The translations under genes were made by a program, and so were the position numbers. From an uncultured Eggerthella sp. (GTDB lineage Bacteria; Actinomycetota; Coriobacteriia; Coriobacteriales; Eggerthellaceae): a stretch of DNA of 64,000 bases. Each line of letters starts with the position of its first letter. Position 1 is the first letter of the stretch. The DNA lies in contig UQLU01000007.1 of the NCBI GenBank assembly GCA_900542065.1, forward strand, positions 60,535 through 124,534, written 5' to 3'. The notes beneath the pieces were generated by a model that saw nothing but the letters and a program-made list of their open reading frames with translations, was not told the origin of the DNA and searched no databases. Positions 8,197-15,896 of this stretch are shown one piece after another.

Positions 8197-9363
8197 ATGA
8201 CTGATCGCATCAAGGTCAACGCTTTGGATAATGATGAAACCAAGTGGCCAAGCTGGACTGCTCAAGGTGCTGCAACTACCTATGCGCAGGCTGGCGTTGA
8301 TACTGCAGAAGGAGCTCGTGCGGTAGATGCCATTAAAGATGCTGTTCATCGTACCTATCGCGATGAAGTTCGTGGTGATATTGGTGGCTTTGGCGGTCTG
8401 TTCTCTATTGGGGTAGCCAAAAATATGGCAGATCCTATTTTGGTATCTGGTACTGATGGCGTTGGTACCAAAATCCAGCTTGCTAAATTGGCAGGCAAGC
8501 ATGATACCGTAGGTATCGACCTGGTAGCTATGTGTGTAAATGACATTTTGGCGACTGGCGCTGAACCCCTGTTCTTCCTTGACTATATTGCTATCGGCAA
8601 GCTCAAGAGTGAAGCGGTAGCTGAAATTGTTTCTGGTATTGCCGATGGTTGCCAGATGAGCGGTTGTGCTCTTATCGGTGGCGAAATGGCAGAGCATCCT
8701 GGCGTTATGGATCCTCATGAATACGATTTGTCTGGCTTCTGTGTTGGCGTAGTAGATCGCCCTGAAATGCTTGATCCTTCCAAGGTTCAAGAAGGCGACG
8801 TATTAATTGGCCTGGCATCTTCTGGTATTCATTCCAACGGATATTCCTTGGTTCGTAAGGTAGTAACCGATGGTAAAACCTTGTATGAATTGCGTATGCC
8901 GCAAGAATCTTTGGGCGGCAAGAGTGTTCTTGATGCGCTGCTCGAGCCTACTCGAATTTACGTAAAGCCTGTTCGCGCTGTTCTTCGTCAGTTACCTGGT
9001 GCAGTTCGTTCCTTGGCTCATATTACCGGTGGCGGCATTACCGAAAACTTAAATCGTGCTTTGCCTGACAACATGAATGCTCAAGTTGAAGTTGGCAGTT
9101 GGGGTATGCCTCCTATTATTCCGTTTGTATGTCGTGCCGCACGTTTGGACGAAACAGAGGCGCTTAAGACTTTCAATATGGGTCTTGGCATGGTGCTTGT
9201 TGTTGCTCCAAACAAAGTTGATGATGTGCTTGCAATTCTTGAAGAACAAGGCGAAGAGGCGGGTATTGTTGGTCGTATCGTTTCTGGTAACGGTGAAGTT
9301 GAATACGTAAATAAAGACCAGCTTTTCGCGTTTGACACACAAGATAAGCAGGACGCTGAATAG
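8197..9363 (+). CDS. purM: Phosphoribosylformylglycinamidine cyclo-ligase (AIR synthetase)
   Basis: Fifth step of purine synthesis: ATP-dependent closure of FGAM to AIR. The ATP-binding signature SGTDGVGTKIQLA (about residue 88) and the Gly-rich HITGGGITENL of the PurM/SelD superfamily are present. It starts at ATG with AAGGAGATACT directly upstream. At 388 residues it is slightly longer than the usual ~345 because of an N-terminal extension. It is followed 22 bases later by purN and then purH. The 268 bases upstream hold no gene. Confidence 0.96.
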   Translation: MTDRIKVNALDNDETKWPSWTAQGAATTYAQAGVDTAEGARAVDAIKDAVHRTYRDEVRGDIGGFGGLFSIGVAKNMADPILVSGTDGVGTKIQLAKLAGKHDTVGIDLVAMCVNDILATGAEPLFFLDYIAIGKLKSEAVAEIVSGIADGCQMSGCALIGGEMAEHPGVMDPHEYDLSGFCVGVVDRPEMLDPSKVQEGDVLIGLASSGIHSNGYSLVRKVVTDGKTLYELRMPQESLGGKSVLDALLEPTRIYVKPVRAVLRQLPGAVRSLAHITGGGITENLNRALPDNMNAQVEVGSWGMPPIIPFVCRAARLDETEALKTFNMGLGMVLVVAPNKVDDVLAILEEQGEEAGIVGRIVSGNGEVEYVNKDQLFAFDTQDKQDAE

Positions 9364-9385
9364 TTGAATATCAAAAGGAGCTTTC

Positions 9386-10015
9386 GTGTCTGAGTCTCAA
9401 AACCCATTAAAAATTGGGGTACTTATCAGTGGTAGTGGATCGAATTTACAAGCAATAATTGATCGTATTGCGCAAGGCTCTCTTAATGCAGAAATTGTCT
9501 TGGTAATTTCTTCTCGTCCAGATGCCTATGGTCTAGAGCGTGCTGCAAAGGCGGGTATTCCAACCATTGCGCTTAATCGAGAAGTGTATAAGGATGCACC
9601 TGCAGCAAACCAGCAGATTGCAGATGCGCTAAAAGAAGCTGGCGCTGAATACGTAATCATGGCTGGTTACATGCGCAAACTTACCAATGAAGTTTTGGAT
9701 GCCTATCCCGACAAGGTGGTTAATTTGCATCCAGCGCTTCTTCCTTCATTTAAGGGCGCTCATGCTATTGAAGATGCGTTCAATTTTGGGGTTAAGGTAA
9801 CAGGCATTACGGTTCATTTTGCCAATGAAGACTATGACAAAGGCCCTATCATCGCGCAGCGTGCTGTGGAGGTGCGCGAAGATGATACGCTTGATTCGCT
9901 TGAAGAGCGTATTCATGAGGCGGAACATGCCCTGTATCCTGAAGTTATCTCTTGGTTAGCTGCAGGCCGCGTACAAATAGATGAAGAAACCAGAACAGTG
10001 CATATTTCTGCGTAG
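9386..10015 (+). CDS. purN: Phosphoribosylglycinamide formyltransferase (GART)
   Basis: Formylates GAR using 10-formyl-THF, the third purine step. LISGSGSNLQAIID (residues 8-21) binds phosphate; the catalytic Asn-His pair is in VVNLHPALLPSFKG (about 113) and the Asp in FANEDYDKGPII (about 151). It starts at GTG with AAGGAG five bases upstream, 22 bases after purM. A hairpin with weak T-tract follows the stop. Confidence 0.96.
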   Translation: MSESQNPLKIGVLISGSGSNLQAIIDRIAQGSLNAEIVLVISSRPDAYGLERAAKAGIPTIALNREVYKDAPAANQQIADALKEAGAEYVIMAGYMRKLTNEVLDAYPDKVVNLHPALLPSFKGAHAIEDAFNFGVKVTGITVHFANEDYDKGPIIAQRAVEVREDDTLDSLEERIHEAEHALYPEVISWLAAGRVQIDEETRTVHISA

Positions 10016-10029
10016 TAAAGAAACAAGAA

Positions 10030-10055
10030 CGGCACCTAGTTCTTTCTAGGTGCCG
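10030..10055 (+). terminator. Hairpin after purN
   Basis: Ten-bp perfect stem (10030-10039 with 10046-10055), six-base loop TTCTTT. It lacks a strong U-run (TATAAACAATAACT follows), so it may attenuate rather than fully terminate before purH. Confidence 0.5.
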
Positions 10056-10160
10056 TATAAACAATAACTGGAAACAAAGTCGGATTTCGCGCTTTAGCAT
10101 AGAGGCTTCGCTGGTATGCTAAAGGCATAGAGGTTACTCAACGAGGAAAGGCGGTAGCAG

Positions 10161-11759
10161 GTGGCTGATCCTAAAGTTAAGCGTGTTCTTATGTCGGTAA
10201 CAGACAAAACGGGCATTGTTGAATTTGCTCGCGCGCTCGTGCAGGATTTCGGTGCTCAGATTATCTCTACAGGTGGAACGGCTCGTGTTATTGAAGAAGC
10301 GGGCATTCCAGTAACTCCTATCGATGAAGTTACCAAGTTCCCTGAAATGATGGATGGCCGTGTAAAGACGCTTCATCCTGTCGTACACGGGGGTCTTCTT
10401 GCAAAGCGCGACAATCCCGAACATATGGCGCAGGCAGCAGAACACGGTATCGAAATGATCGATATGGTTGTTGTTAATCTGTACGCTTTCGAAAAAACAG
10501 TTGAGTCTGGTGCAGATTTTGGCACCTGCATTGAAAACATCGATATTGGCGGTCCCTCCATGCTGCGTTCTGCTGCAAAGAATTTTGCCAGTGTAGCTGT
10601 GGTAACCGATCCTAATTCTTATGGCGCAATTTTGGCTGAAATGAAGGCCAATGATGGTGCTACTACGCTTGCAACGCGCACTAAGCTTGCTCTTCGCGTA
10701 TTCCAGACAACCAATGCTTACGACGGTGCAATTGCTACGTGGTTAAGTGGTCAGCTCGGCGAAGATGGTACAGAAAATGCTGCGGCACTGCCTGAAACCT
10801 ATGACCTTCATCTCGTAAAGCAACAGGGTTTGCGTTATGGCGAAAATCCTCACCAGGATGCAATGTTCTATCGCTTAGACGAATTTGCAACGGCTCATTC
10901 TTTGGTAAATGCCGAACAGCTTAACGGTAAAGAGCTTTCTTACAACAACATTCTTGATACGGATGCTTGCTGGTCGCTGGTACGCGAATTCGACGAGCCT
11001 GCAGTTGTTATTTTGAAGCACCAGAATCCTTGTGGATCTGCTGTTGCTGCGGATGTAGCTACCGCATACGATAAGGCGTTTGCTTGCGATCCCAAGAGCG
11101 CTTTTGGTGGCATTATTGCTGCTAACGTTACGGTCAGCCAAGAAATGGTTGAGCACATTAACGAAAACAAGCAGTTCATTGAAGTAGTTATTGCTCCTGA
11201 TTATGAAGCAGGCGCTCTTGAACTTTTGCAGCAGAAGAAGAACGTTCGCGTATTGCGCACAGGTGGCGTAGATGCTCCTGCAGCACTTGAGTTCCGCAGT
11301 GTTGATGGCGGCATGCTTGCGCAAAGTGTTGATCGTGTAAATGAAGATCCTGCTGAATTTACGGTTCCTACCAAGGTTAAGCCAACCGATGATCAGCTGC
11401 ATGAAATGCTGTTTGCTTGGAAGGTTTGCAAGGGTGTAAAGTCCAATGCCATCTTAGTTTCTAAGGATCATGCAGGAATTGGTATGGGTCCTGGTCAGCC
11501 AAATCGTGTTGATTCGGCGAAGCTTGCTTGCGAGCGTGCTCATGAAGCATGTGAGCGCATGGGGGTTGAAGCAACTGGTTTGGTTTGCGCATCGGATGCA
11601 TTCTTCCCATTCCGAGACAACATTGATACTTTGGCAGAATATGGCGTTAAGGCGATCATTCAGCCTGGTGGATCCATTCGTGACGAAGAAGTAATTCAGG
11701 CAGCGGATGAACATGGCATTGCAATGGTATTTACGGGCCATCGTCATTTCCGCCATTAA
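10161..11759 (+). CDS. purH: Bifunctional AICAR formyltransferase / IMP cyclohydrolase
   Basis: Last two steps to IMP. The N-terminal MGS-like cyclohydrolase domain (about 1-200) includes the region STGGTARVIEEAGIPV. The transformylase domain follows, with RYGENPHQ, the catalytic KHQNPCGSA (about 292) and PGQPNRVDS, and it ends in IQPGGSIRDEEVI and FTGHRHFRH. Length 532 is normal. It starts at GTG 10161; the nearest Shine-Dalgarno (AGGAAAGG) is about ten bases upstream. It is 145 bases after purN, so its own promoter is possible. Confidence 0.97.
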   Translation: MADPKVKRVLMSVTDKTGIVEFARALVQDFGAQIISTGGTARVIEEAGIPVTPIDEVTKFPEMMDGRVKTLHPVVHGGLLAKRDNPEHMAQAAEHGIEMIDMVVVNLYAFEKTVESGADFGTCIENIDIGGPSMLRSAAKNFASVAVVTDPNSYGAILAEMKANDGATTLATRTKLALRVFQTTNAYDGAIATWLSGQLGEDGTENAAALPETYDLHLVKQQGLRYGENPHQDAMFYRLDEFATAHSLVNAEQLNGKELSYNNILDTDACWSLVREFDEPAVVILKHQNPCGSAVAADVATAYDKAFACDPKSAFGGIIAANVTVSQEMVEHINENKQFIEVVIAPDYEAGALELLQQKKNVRVLRTGGVDAPAALEFRSVDGGMLAQSVDRVNEDPAEFTVPTKVKPTDDQLHEMLFAWKVCKGVKSNAILVSKDHAGIGMGPGQPNRVDSAKLACERAHEACERMGVEATGLVCASDAFFPFRDNIDTLAEYGVKAIIQPGGSIRDEEVIQAADEHGIAMVFTGHRHFRH

Positions 11760-11822
11760 GATAGTTTTGGTCATTAGCCAAAGTCTGATTTTGTAAAGAC
11801 TTTTCAAACGTCTTTGTTTAAT

Positions 11823-11853
11823 AACTGGCTCTGGATGTATTCCAGAGCCAGTT
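11823..11853. terminator. Bidirectional terminator between purH and lysR-type gene
   Basis: Thirteen-bp perfect stem (11823-11835 with 11841-11853), five-base loop, T-rich on both sides (ATTGTTT to the right; ATTAAACAAAG read on the minus strand). It overlaps the first two bases of the convergent regulator's stop codon and serves both transcripts. Confidence 0.75.
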
Positions 11854-12739
11854 ATTGTTTCGCTAGCTTCTTTTTGGCTTCTTCTAGGAATACTTTACAG
11901 GCATTTGATCGGAATTGGAAAGGTTTCCAAGCAAGGTATGCCTGTAAGGTGGGAGAATCTTTGAGAGGTCTATAGTCAAGATTATTTGCTCGGGAAGCAT
12001 TTACCAAACCTTCGATGGTAATTGCTGCACCAAATCCTTTTTCTACAAGGCGTGCAGCGTTATTAAGAAGGTTGTATGTTGCCACAAACGTAAGAATCCC
12101 ACCTTCATCTTTGCTTCGATACCTTCCCAATACTCCACTGTGTATATAGGTTGATGGCACAAGAAGAGGGATATCGATAAGATCATCTAAGCTAACAACA
12201 TTCTTTTGCGCGAGTGGAGAATCGTTTCTGAATAAAACAACAGAGTGTTCCTTGCATTTAAATGGCAGGTAATCGAGCCCTTCGTTTTTGGTGCGGCGCA
12301 GCATCAATCCGAAATCGAGTAGTCCCTTGTTGATGTTTTCTGCTACGTTTTCTGCCGTGTCGCTCACAATATTGTAGGAAATATTGGGATAGGTAGCGCG
12401 AACTGATTGCATAATATCTCCAAGCTCTTCCATAGCTTTTGTTTCTGCACAACCAATAGATATAGTTCCTGCAATAACGTCATGAGAAAGTTGTAATTCC
12501 GATTCGGTAGTATGAACCAGTTGAGATATTTCTCCTGCTCGGCGTCGCAAAAGCATGCCATCGTCGGTCAAAATAATGCCTTGCTTGCTTCGCTCAAATA
12601 AGACACACCCTAATTCTTTTTCTAAATCCATCAACTGCCTGGAAAGAGTAGGCTGAGAAACATTCAGTGCTTTAGCTGCAGCAGAAATACTGCCTTCCTG
12701 GGTGAGTGCTAAAAAGTATTCCAAAACACGTAATTCCAT
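11852..12739 (-). CDS. LysR-family transcriptional regulator
   Basis: The N-terminal winged helix (residues 1-60) shows SISAAAKALNVSQPTLSRQLMDLEKELG; the remainder is a periplasmic-binding-protein-like effector domain. Length 295 is typical. It is divergent from the decarboxylase/cupin gene at 13000 with a 260-base shared region carrying a near-symmetrical TGTATGCA palindrome, the usual arrangement for LysR control of a neighbour. The effector is unknown. Confidence 0.9.
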   Translation of the reverse strand: MELRVLEYFLALTQEGSISAAAKALNVSQPTLSRQLMDLEKELGCVLFERSKQGIILTDDGMLLRRRAGEISQLVHTTESELQLSHDVIAGTISIGCAETKAMEELGDIMQSVRATYPNISYNIVSDTAENVAENINKGLLDFGLMLRRTKNEGLDYLPFKCKEHSVVLFRNDSPLAQKNVVSLDDLIDIPLLVPSTYIHSGVLGRYRSKDEGGILTFVATYNLLNNAARLVEKGFGAAITIEGLVNASRANNLDYRPLKDSPTLQAYLAWKPFQFRSNACKVFLEEAKKKLAKQ

Positions 12740-12867
12740 GCGGGCTTCCTTCTTGGGTTGTAATCATGAAAGCAAATATTCAATAGTTATTCAGAAATCG
12801 GCTGACTTTCTTGTTTGAGCTTCTAGTTTCTTAACCTCTTTATTGGAAAGGTTTAACCAGAAGCGTA

Positions 12868-12888
12868 TGTATGCAAAACCTGCATACA
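12868..12888. promoter_or_regulatory. Candidate LysR operator between divergent genes
   Basis: TGTATGCA-N5-TGCATACA, perfect 8-base arms, 112 bases before the 13000 start. A third half-site TGCATAC occurs at 12928-12934. LysR proteins commonly bind interrupted dyads of this size in divergent promoters. Confidence 0.55.
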
Positions 12889-12999
12889 AAGTTTTCACTA
12901 TAGCTATTTTACATGGATAAACGCAGTGCATACGATATTTGTAGAGAGTAAGAACAAATCAAACAAAAGCAGATTAAGCTGGAGTTTTCAGGAGGAACC

Positions 13000-13752
13000 A
13001 TGGCAGTAAAACAAACAGCTGGTCGAGATCAGCTTGGGGAATTTGCACCTAAATTTGCCGAACTTAATGACGACGTACTGTTCGGTGAGGTCTGGAGCAG
13101 GGAAGATGCACTTTCTTTGCGTGATCGGAGCTTGGTAACTATTGTTTCTTTAATGAGTCAGGGTTTGATTGACTCTTCGTTTGAGTATCACCTGGCAACG
13201 GCGAAAAAGAACGGCATTACCAAGACGGAAATTGCAGAAATCGTAACACATGCGGCATTTTATATGGGCTGGCCAAAGGCTTGGGCGGTCTTTCGTATGG
13301 CTAAGGAAATCTGGGCAGAGGAAGGCGCAGATGATAAAGGCCGTGAAGAGTATGAACGCACGTTGATGTTCCCAATAGGCAATCCTAATGACGGCTTTGC
13401 TCAGTATTTTATTGGGCAGAGTTATTTGGCTCCTGTTAGTATCGAGCAAGTACCAATGTTTAACGTAACATTTGAACCAGGTTGTCGTAATAATTGGCAT
13501 ATCCATCATGCTGATAAGGACGGTGGGCAAATGCTCATTTGTGTTGGTGGTCGTGGCTGGTATCAGGAATGGGGCAAGCCTGCTCGCGAACTTCATCCTG
13601 GAGATGTGGTAAATATTCCTGCGGGCGTAAAGCATTGGCACGGTGCTGCATCCGATAGCTGGTTTTCTCATTTAGCTATTGAAGTTGAAGGAGAAAATAC
13701 TTCAAACGAATGGCTTGAGCCTGTGGATGACGATCAATACAACGCACTGTAG
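13000..13752 (+). CDS. Carboxymuconolactone decarboxylase-like / cupin fusion protein
   Basis: Two fused domains. Residues 1-110 match the AhpD/CMD fold (SREDALSLRDRSLVTIVSLM, then KTEIAEIVTHAAFYMGWP), here without the CxxC of AhpD. Residues 125-240 form a cupin with metal-ligand motifs WHIHH (about 167) and HPGDVVNIPAGVKHWHG. Such fusions occur in many anaerobes with unproven, probably redox or small-molecule, roles. It starts at ATG with AGGAGGAACC, and is divergent from and probably controlled by the LysR protein. A strong terminator follows. Confidence 0.88.
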   Translation: MAVKQTAGRDQLGEFAPKFAELNDDVLFGEVWSREDALSLRDRSLVTIVSLMSQGLIDSSFEYHLATAKKNGITKTEIAEIVTHAAFYMGWPKAWAVFRMAKEIWAEEGADDKGREEYERTLMFPIGNPNDGFAQYFIGQSYLAPVSIEQVPMFNVTFEPGCRNNWHIHHADKDGGQMLICVGGRGWYQEWGKPARELHPGDVVNIPAGVKHWHGAASDSWFSHLAIEVEGENTSNEWLEPVDDDQYNAL

Positions 13753-13768
13753 CAAAGGGAGTTTTTAC

Positions 13769-13798
13769 ATGGCGCACTTTTGTGCGCCATTTTTTTTT
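13769..13798 (+). terminator. Strong rho-independent terminator
   Basis: Nine-bp stem ATGGCGCAC/GTGCGCCAT (13769-13777, 13782-13790), four-base T loop and eight T residues (13791-13798). It ends the CMD/cupin transcript. A near copy (AGTGGCGTAC...GTGCGCCACT) is used at 20351. Confidence 0.9.
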
Positions 13799-13888
13799 CA
13801 GGGCAATTATCCAGTAATAATGCTCGTGGGCACTGATTGCGTTAATTCTCTTTATAATATGAGTGTGATCTGCGTGAAGAGGTAATCA

Positions 13889-15049
13889 ATGTCTCAACCT
13901 GATACTTTAGTATGTCCTGAATTGACAGGCGAATTAGCGATCCGCGCTGCTCGGGCTATTCGGGAGTCTTTTTCGTTTGGGTTTGTGGGGGTTTCTTTGA
14001 TCCCAAAGGGGCCTAACCCTGTTATGCAGTGGGGCTATGCAGATGGAAGCACGAATAAAAGCTATGAGCTTATTCGGCTTCCAGCAAGTGTGGGAGCGCT
14101 GGGGAAAGTTCATGCTCTGCGTAAAGGCATTATGGTAAACAGCGTAGAAGAAGATATTCCTGAAAACGAGCTGTTTCAATATCCTATCGTAATGGCTGAA
14201 GCGCTTAAGAGTTTTTTCGCGTTCCCTTTACTGAAGGGAAATGAAATAGCGGTAATTATAATTTGTGGGACTAGGTTTCTGCATGCATTAAACGACCATG
14301 AAATGAGTCTTATTCAGCGCTTTGCCGCCAAAGAATTTAATTTAAAACCAAGCAAGTCTGCCCCTGTATATATTCACGGTGATCAAGAAGGCTTTGCTTA
14401 TAACGATCTTTCTAAGAATCTTCTGATTGCGCAGGAAGCAGAACGCAAGCGTATAGCACGAGAACTTCATGATGGCATTTCTCAAGAAGTTCTTGTTGCG
14501 CAGATGGAATTAAGACGCTTGAAATATTTACCCTATGAGGAATGGCCTGATGTGGTAAGTAAAACAAGCAATATGCTCAAAGACGTTATGAGTCATATAT
14601 CGGCGATTTCCCGCGCATTACGACCTTTAGCGCTTGATGAATTGGGGCTATCTGCTGCCGTATATGCTTTGTGCGAATCTTCTGCGGAGGCTTTTGGGAT
14701 TACTGTAGTGAAAAACATAAGAGAAAATATCACTCTAAATAGCAGTATTGAAATTGCGGTTTATCGAATTTTTCAAGAAGCCCTTAATAATGCTTGTAAG
14801 TATTCAGGGGGAAACGAAATTCGAGTATTGCTAGATTGGGACAAAGATGAACCGAATGTACTTGTCTTAATGGTCAGTGACAATGGAAGAGGTTTCGATG
14901 TTGAGAACCCTGAAGTTCAGGGTTCTGGTCTTGGCTTAGAAGGAATGAGAGAACGGGCTGCTTTAGTTAACGGTGTTCTTGCATTGCAGTCCCAGAAAAA
15001 CCAGGGAAGTATTGTTTCTCTGCGAGTTGAGGTAAGTGAGCAATCATGA
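13889..15049 (+). CDS. Soluble sensor histidine kinase, NarX/DegS type
   Basis: Phosphodonor for the adjacent response regulator. Residues 1-165 look like a GAF-type sensor domain with no membrane segment. HisKA_3 dimerisation follows, with phospho-acceptor His194 in RKRIARELHDGISQE. The HATPase domain has an N-box (QEALNNACKYS), G1 (DNGRGFD) and G2 (GSGLGLEGMRERA). The absence of a signal peptide or membrane helix indicates an intracellular cue, possibly redox or a ligand. Its stop overlaps the regulator start by four bases (ATGA), so the pair is translationally coupled. The target is inferred to be the downstream oxidoreductase operon. Confidence 0.9.
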   Translation: MSQPDTLVCPELTGELAIRAARAIRESFSFGFVGVSLIPKGPNPVMQWGYADGSTNKSYELIRLPASVGALGKVHALRKGIMVNSVEEDIPENELFQYPIVMAEALKSFFAFPLLKGNEIAVIIICGTRFLHALNDHEMSLIQRFAAKEFNLKPSKSAPVYIHGDQEGFAYNDLSKNLLIAQEAERKRIARELHDGISQEVLVAQMELRRLKYLPYEEWPDVVSKTSNMLKDVMSHISAISRALRPLALDELGLSAAVYALCESSAEAFGITVVKNIRENITLNSSIEIAVYRIFQEALNNACKYSGGNEIRVLLDWDKDEPNVLVLMVSDNGRGFDVENPEVQGSGLGLEGMRERAALVNGVLALQSQKNQGSIVSLRVEVSEQS

Positions 15050-15681
15050 TTCGAATCGTTCTTGCTGATGACCATTCTATGGTACGAATGGGCTTTAAAA
15101 TGCTGATAATGCAGCAAAAGGATTTCGAAGTAGTTGGTGAAGCATCTGATCCAAATGAAGCTTTTGAGCTTGTGAAACAATTGTCTCCTGAGGTATTGCT
15201 TACCGACGTTTCTATGGGTACCGAGAAAAGTGGTCTTCTTTTGGTGAAGCGTCTTTATGATGTTGGTATTTCTACAAATTCCGTAGTTCTTACGATGCAT
15301 AACGAGCAGGAATATCTTAGTCAGGCACTAAAATCTGGAGCGGTAGGGTATTTACTAAAAAGCTCATCCGATGAAGAGCTTTTTAAAGCAATCCGTCAAG
15401 CGGCAGCTGGAGAAATTTTTATTTGCGATGAAATGCTGCAAGGATTTGTTCACAATGCACTATCTCACGTTGATCCTGCGGCAGAGTCTCTTACTCCCCG
15501 AGAATCAGAAATTGTTTCTTTGGCTGTAAAGGGGTATTCCAATCAAGAAATTGCACAAATGCTGGCTATTTCTGTAAAAACAGTCGAAGGACAAAAGTCG
15601 AAAATAATGCATAAGCTTGCTATTGAAACTAAGCCGGAACTATTTGACTATGCGGTTCGTCACGGTTTAGTAAAAATCTAG
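15046..15681 (+). CDS. LuxR/NarL-family response regulator
   Basis: The receiver domain (1-120) has acidic pocket D8/D9, phospho-acceptor Asp54 (LLTDVSMG) and conserved Lys in GYLLKSSSDEE (about 104). The C-terminal LuxR helix-turn-helix reads LTPRESEIVSLAVKGYSNQEIAQ (about 148-170) then SVKTVEGQKSKIMHKL. It overlaps the kinase gene by four bases. Its probable binding sites are the paired palindromes at 15763-15802, between this gene and the molybdoenzyme operon. Confidence 0.93.
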   Translation: MIRIVLADDHSMVRMGFKMLIMQQKDFEVVGEASDPNEAFELVKQLSPEVLLTDVSMGTEKSGLLLVKRLYDVGISTNSVVLTMHNEQEYLSQALKSGAVGYLLKSSSDEELFKAIRQAAAGEIFICDEMLQGFVHNALSHVDPAAESLTPRESEIVSLAVKGYSNQEIAQMLAISVKTVEGQKSKIMHKLAIETKPELFDYAVRHGLVKI

Positions 15682-15685
15682 CTCG

Positions 15686-15711
15686 TTATTATTCTCAATC
15701 AAGAATAATAA
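15686..15711 (+). terminator. AT-rich hairpin after the response regulator
   Basis: Ten-bp perfect A/T-rich stem TTATTATTCT/AGAATAATAA with six-base loop, starting five bases after the stop codon. TTTTATCTAGTTTTT follows about ten bases later. A weak terminator is the simplest reading. Confidence 0.45.
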
Positions 15712-15755
15712 ACGCCCTATTTTATCTAGTTTTTCATATTAGAAAAGGTTTATTT

Positions 15756-15802
15756 ATGCGCTATAGGGTAAACCCCTATAGCGCATAGGGTGTTCCCCTA
15801 TA
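15756..15802. promoter_or_regulatory. Paired palindromes upstream of the molybdoenzyme operon
   Basis: Two ATAGGG-N4/5-CCC(C)TAT palindromes start at 15763 and 15785, exactly 22 bases apart, so they lie on one face of the helix. The first is embedded in a longer 13-bp perfect inverted repeat (15756-15768 with 15774-15786). The sites end about 95 bases before the oxidoreductase start. They are good candidates for the adjacent NarL-type regulator; the long arm could alternatively be a terminator or mRNA hairpin. Confidence 0.6.
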
Positions 15803-15896
15803 TCTCTTTAGTTCTCTGGGCTCCACAATAGTTATGGGCAAGATTTCGCATGGCGTACAACAAGGAATGCTATGCGAGCAGGAGATGGAGGATTAT

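Noticed and set aside
15834..15896. Upstream ATG extension of the molybdoenzyme
   Set aside because: It would place the Tat motif 28 residues in; the internal ATG has a better ribosome-binding site and a normal signal peptide.
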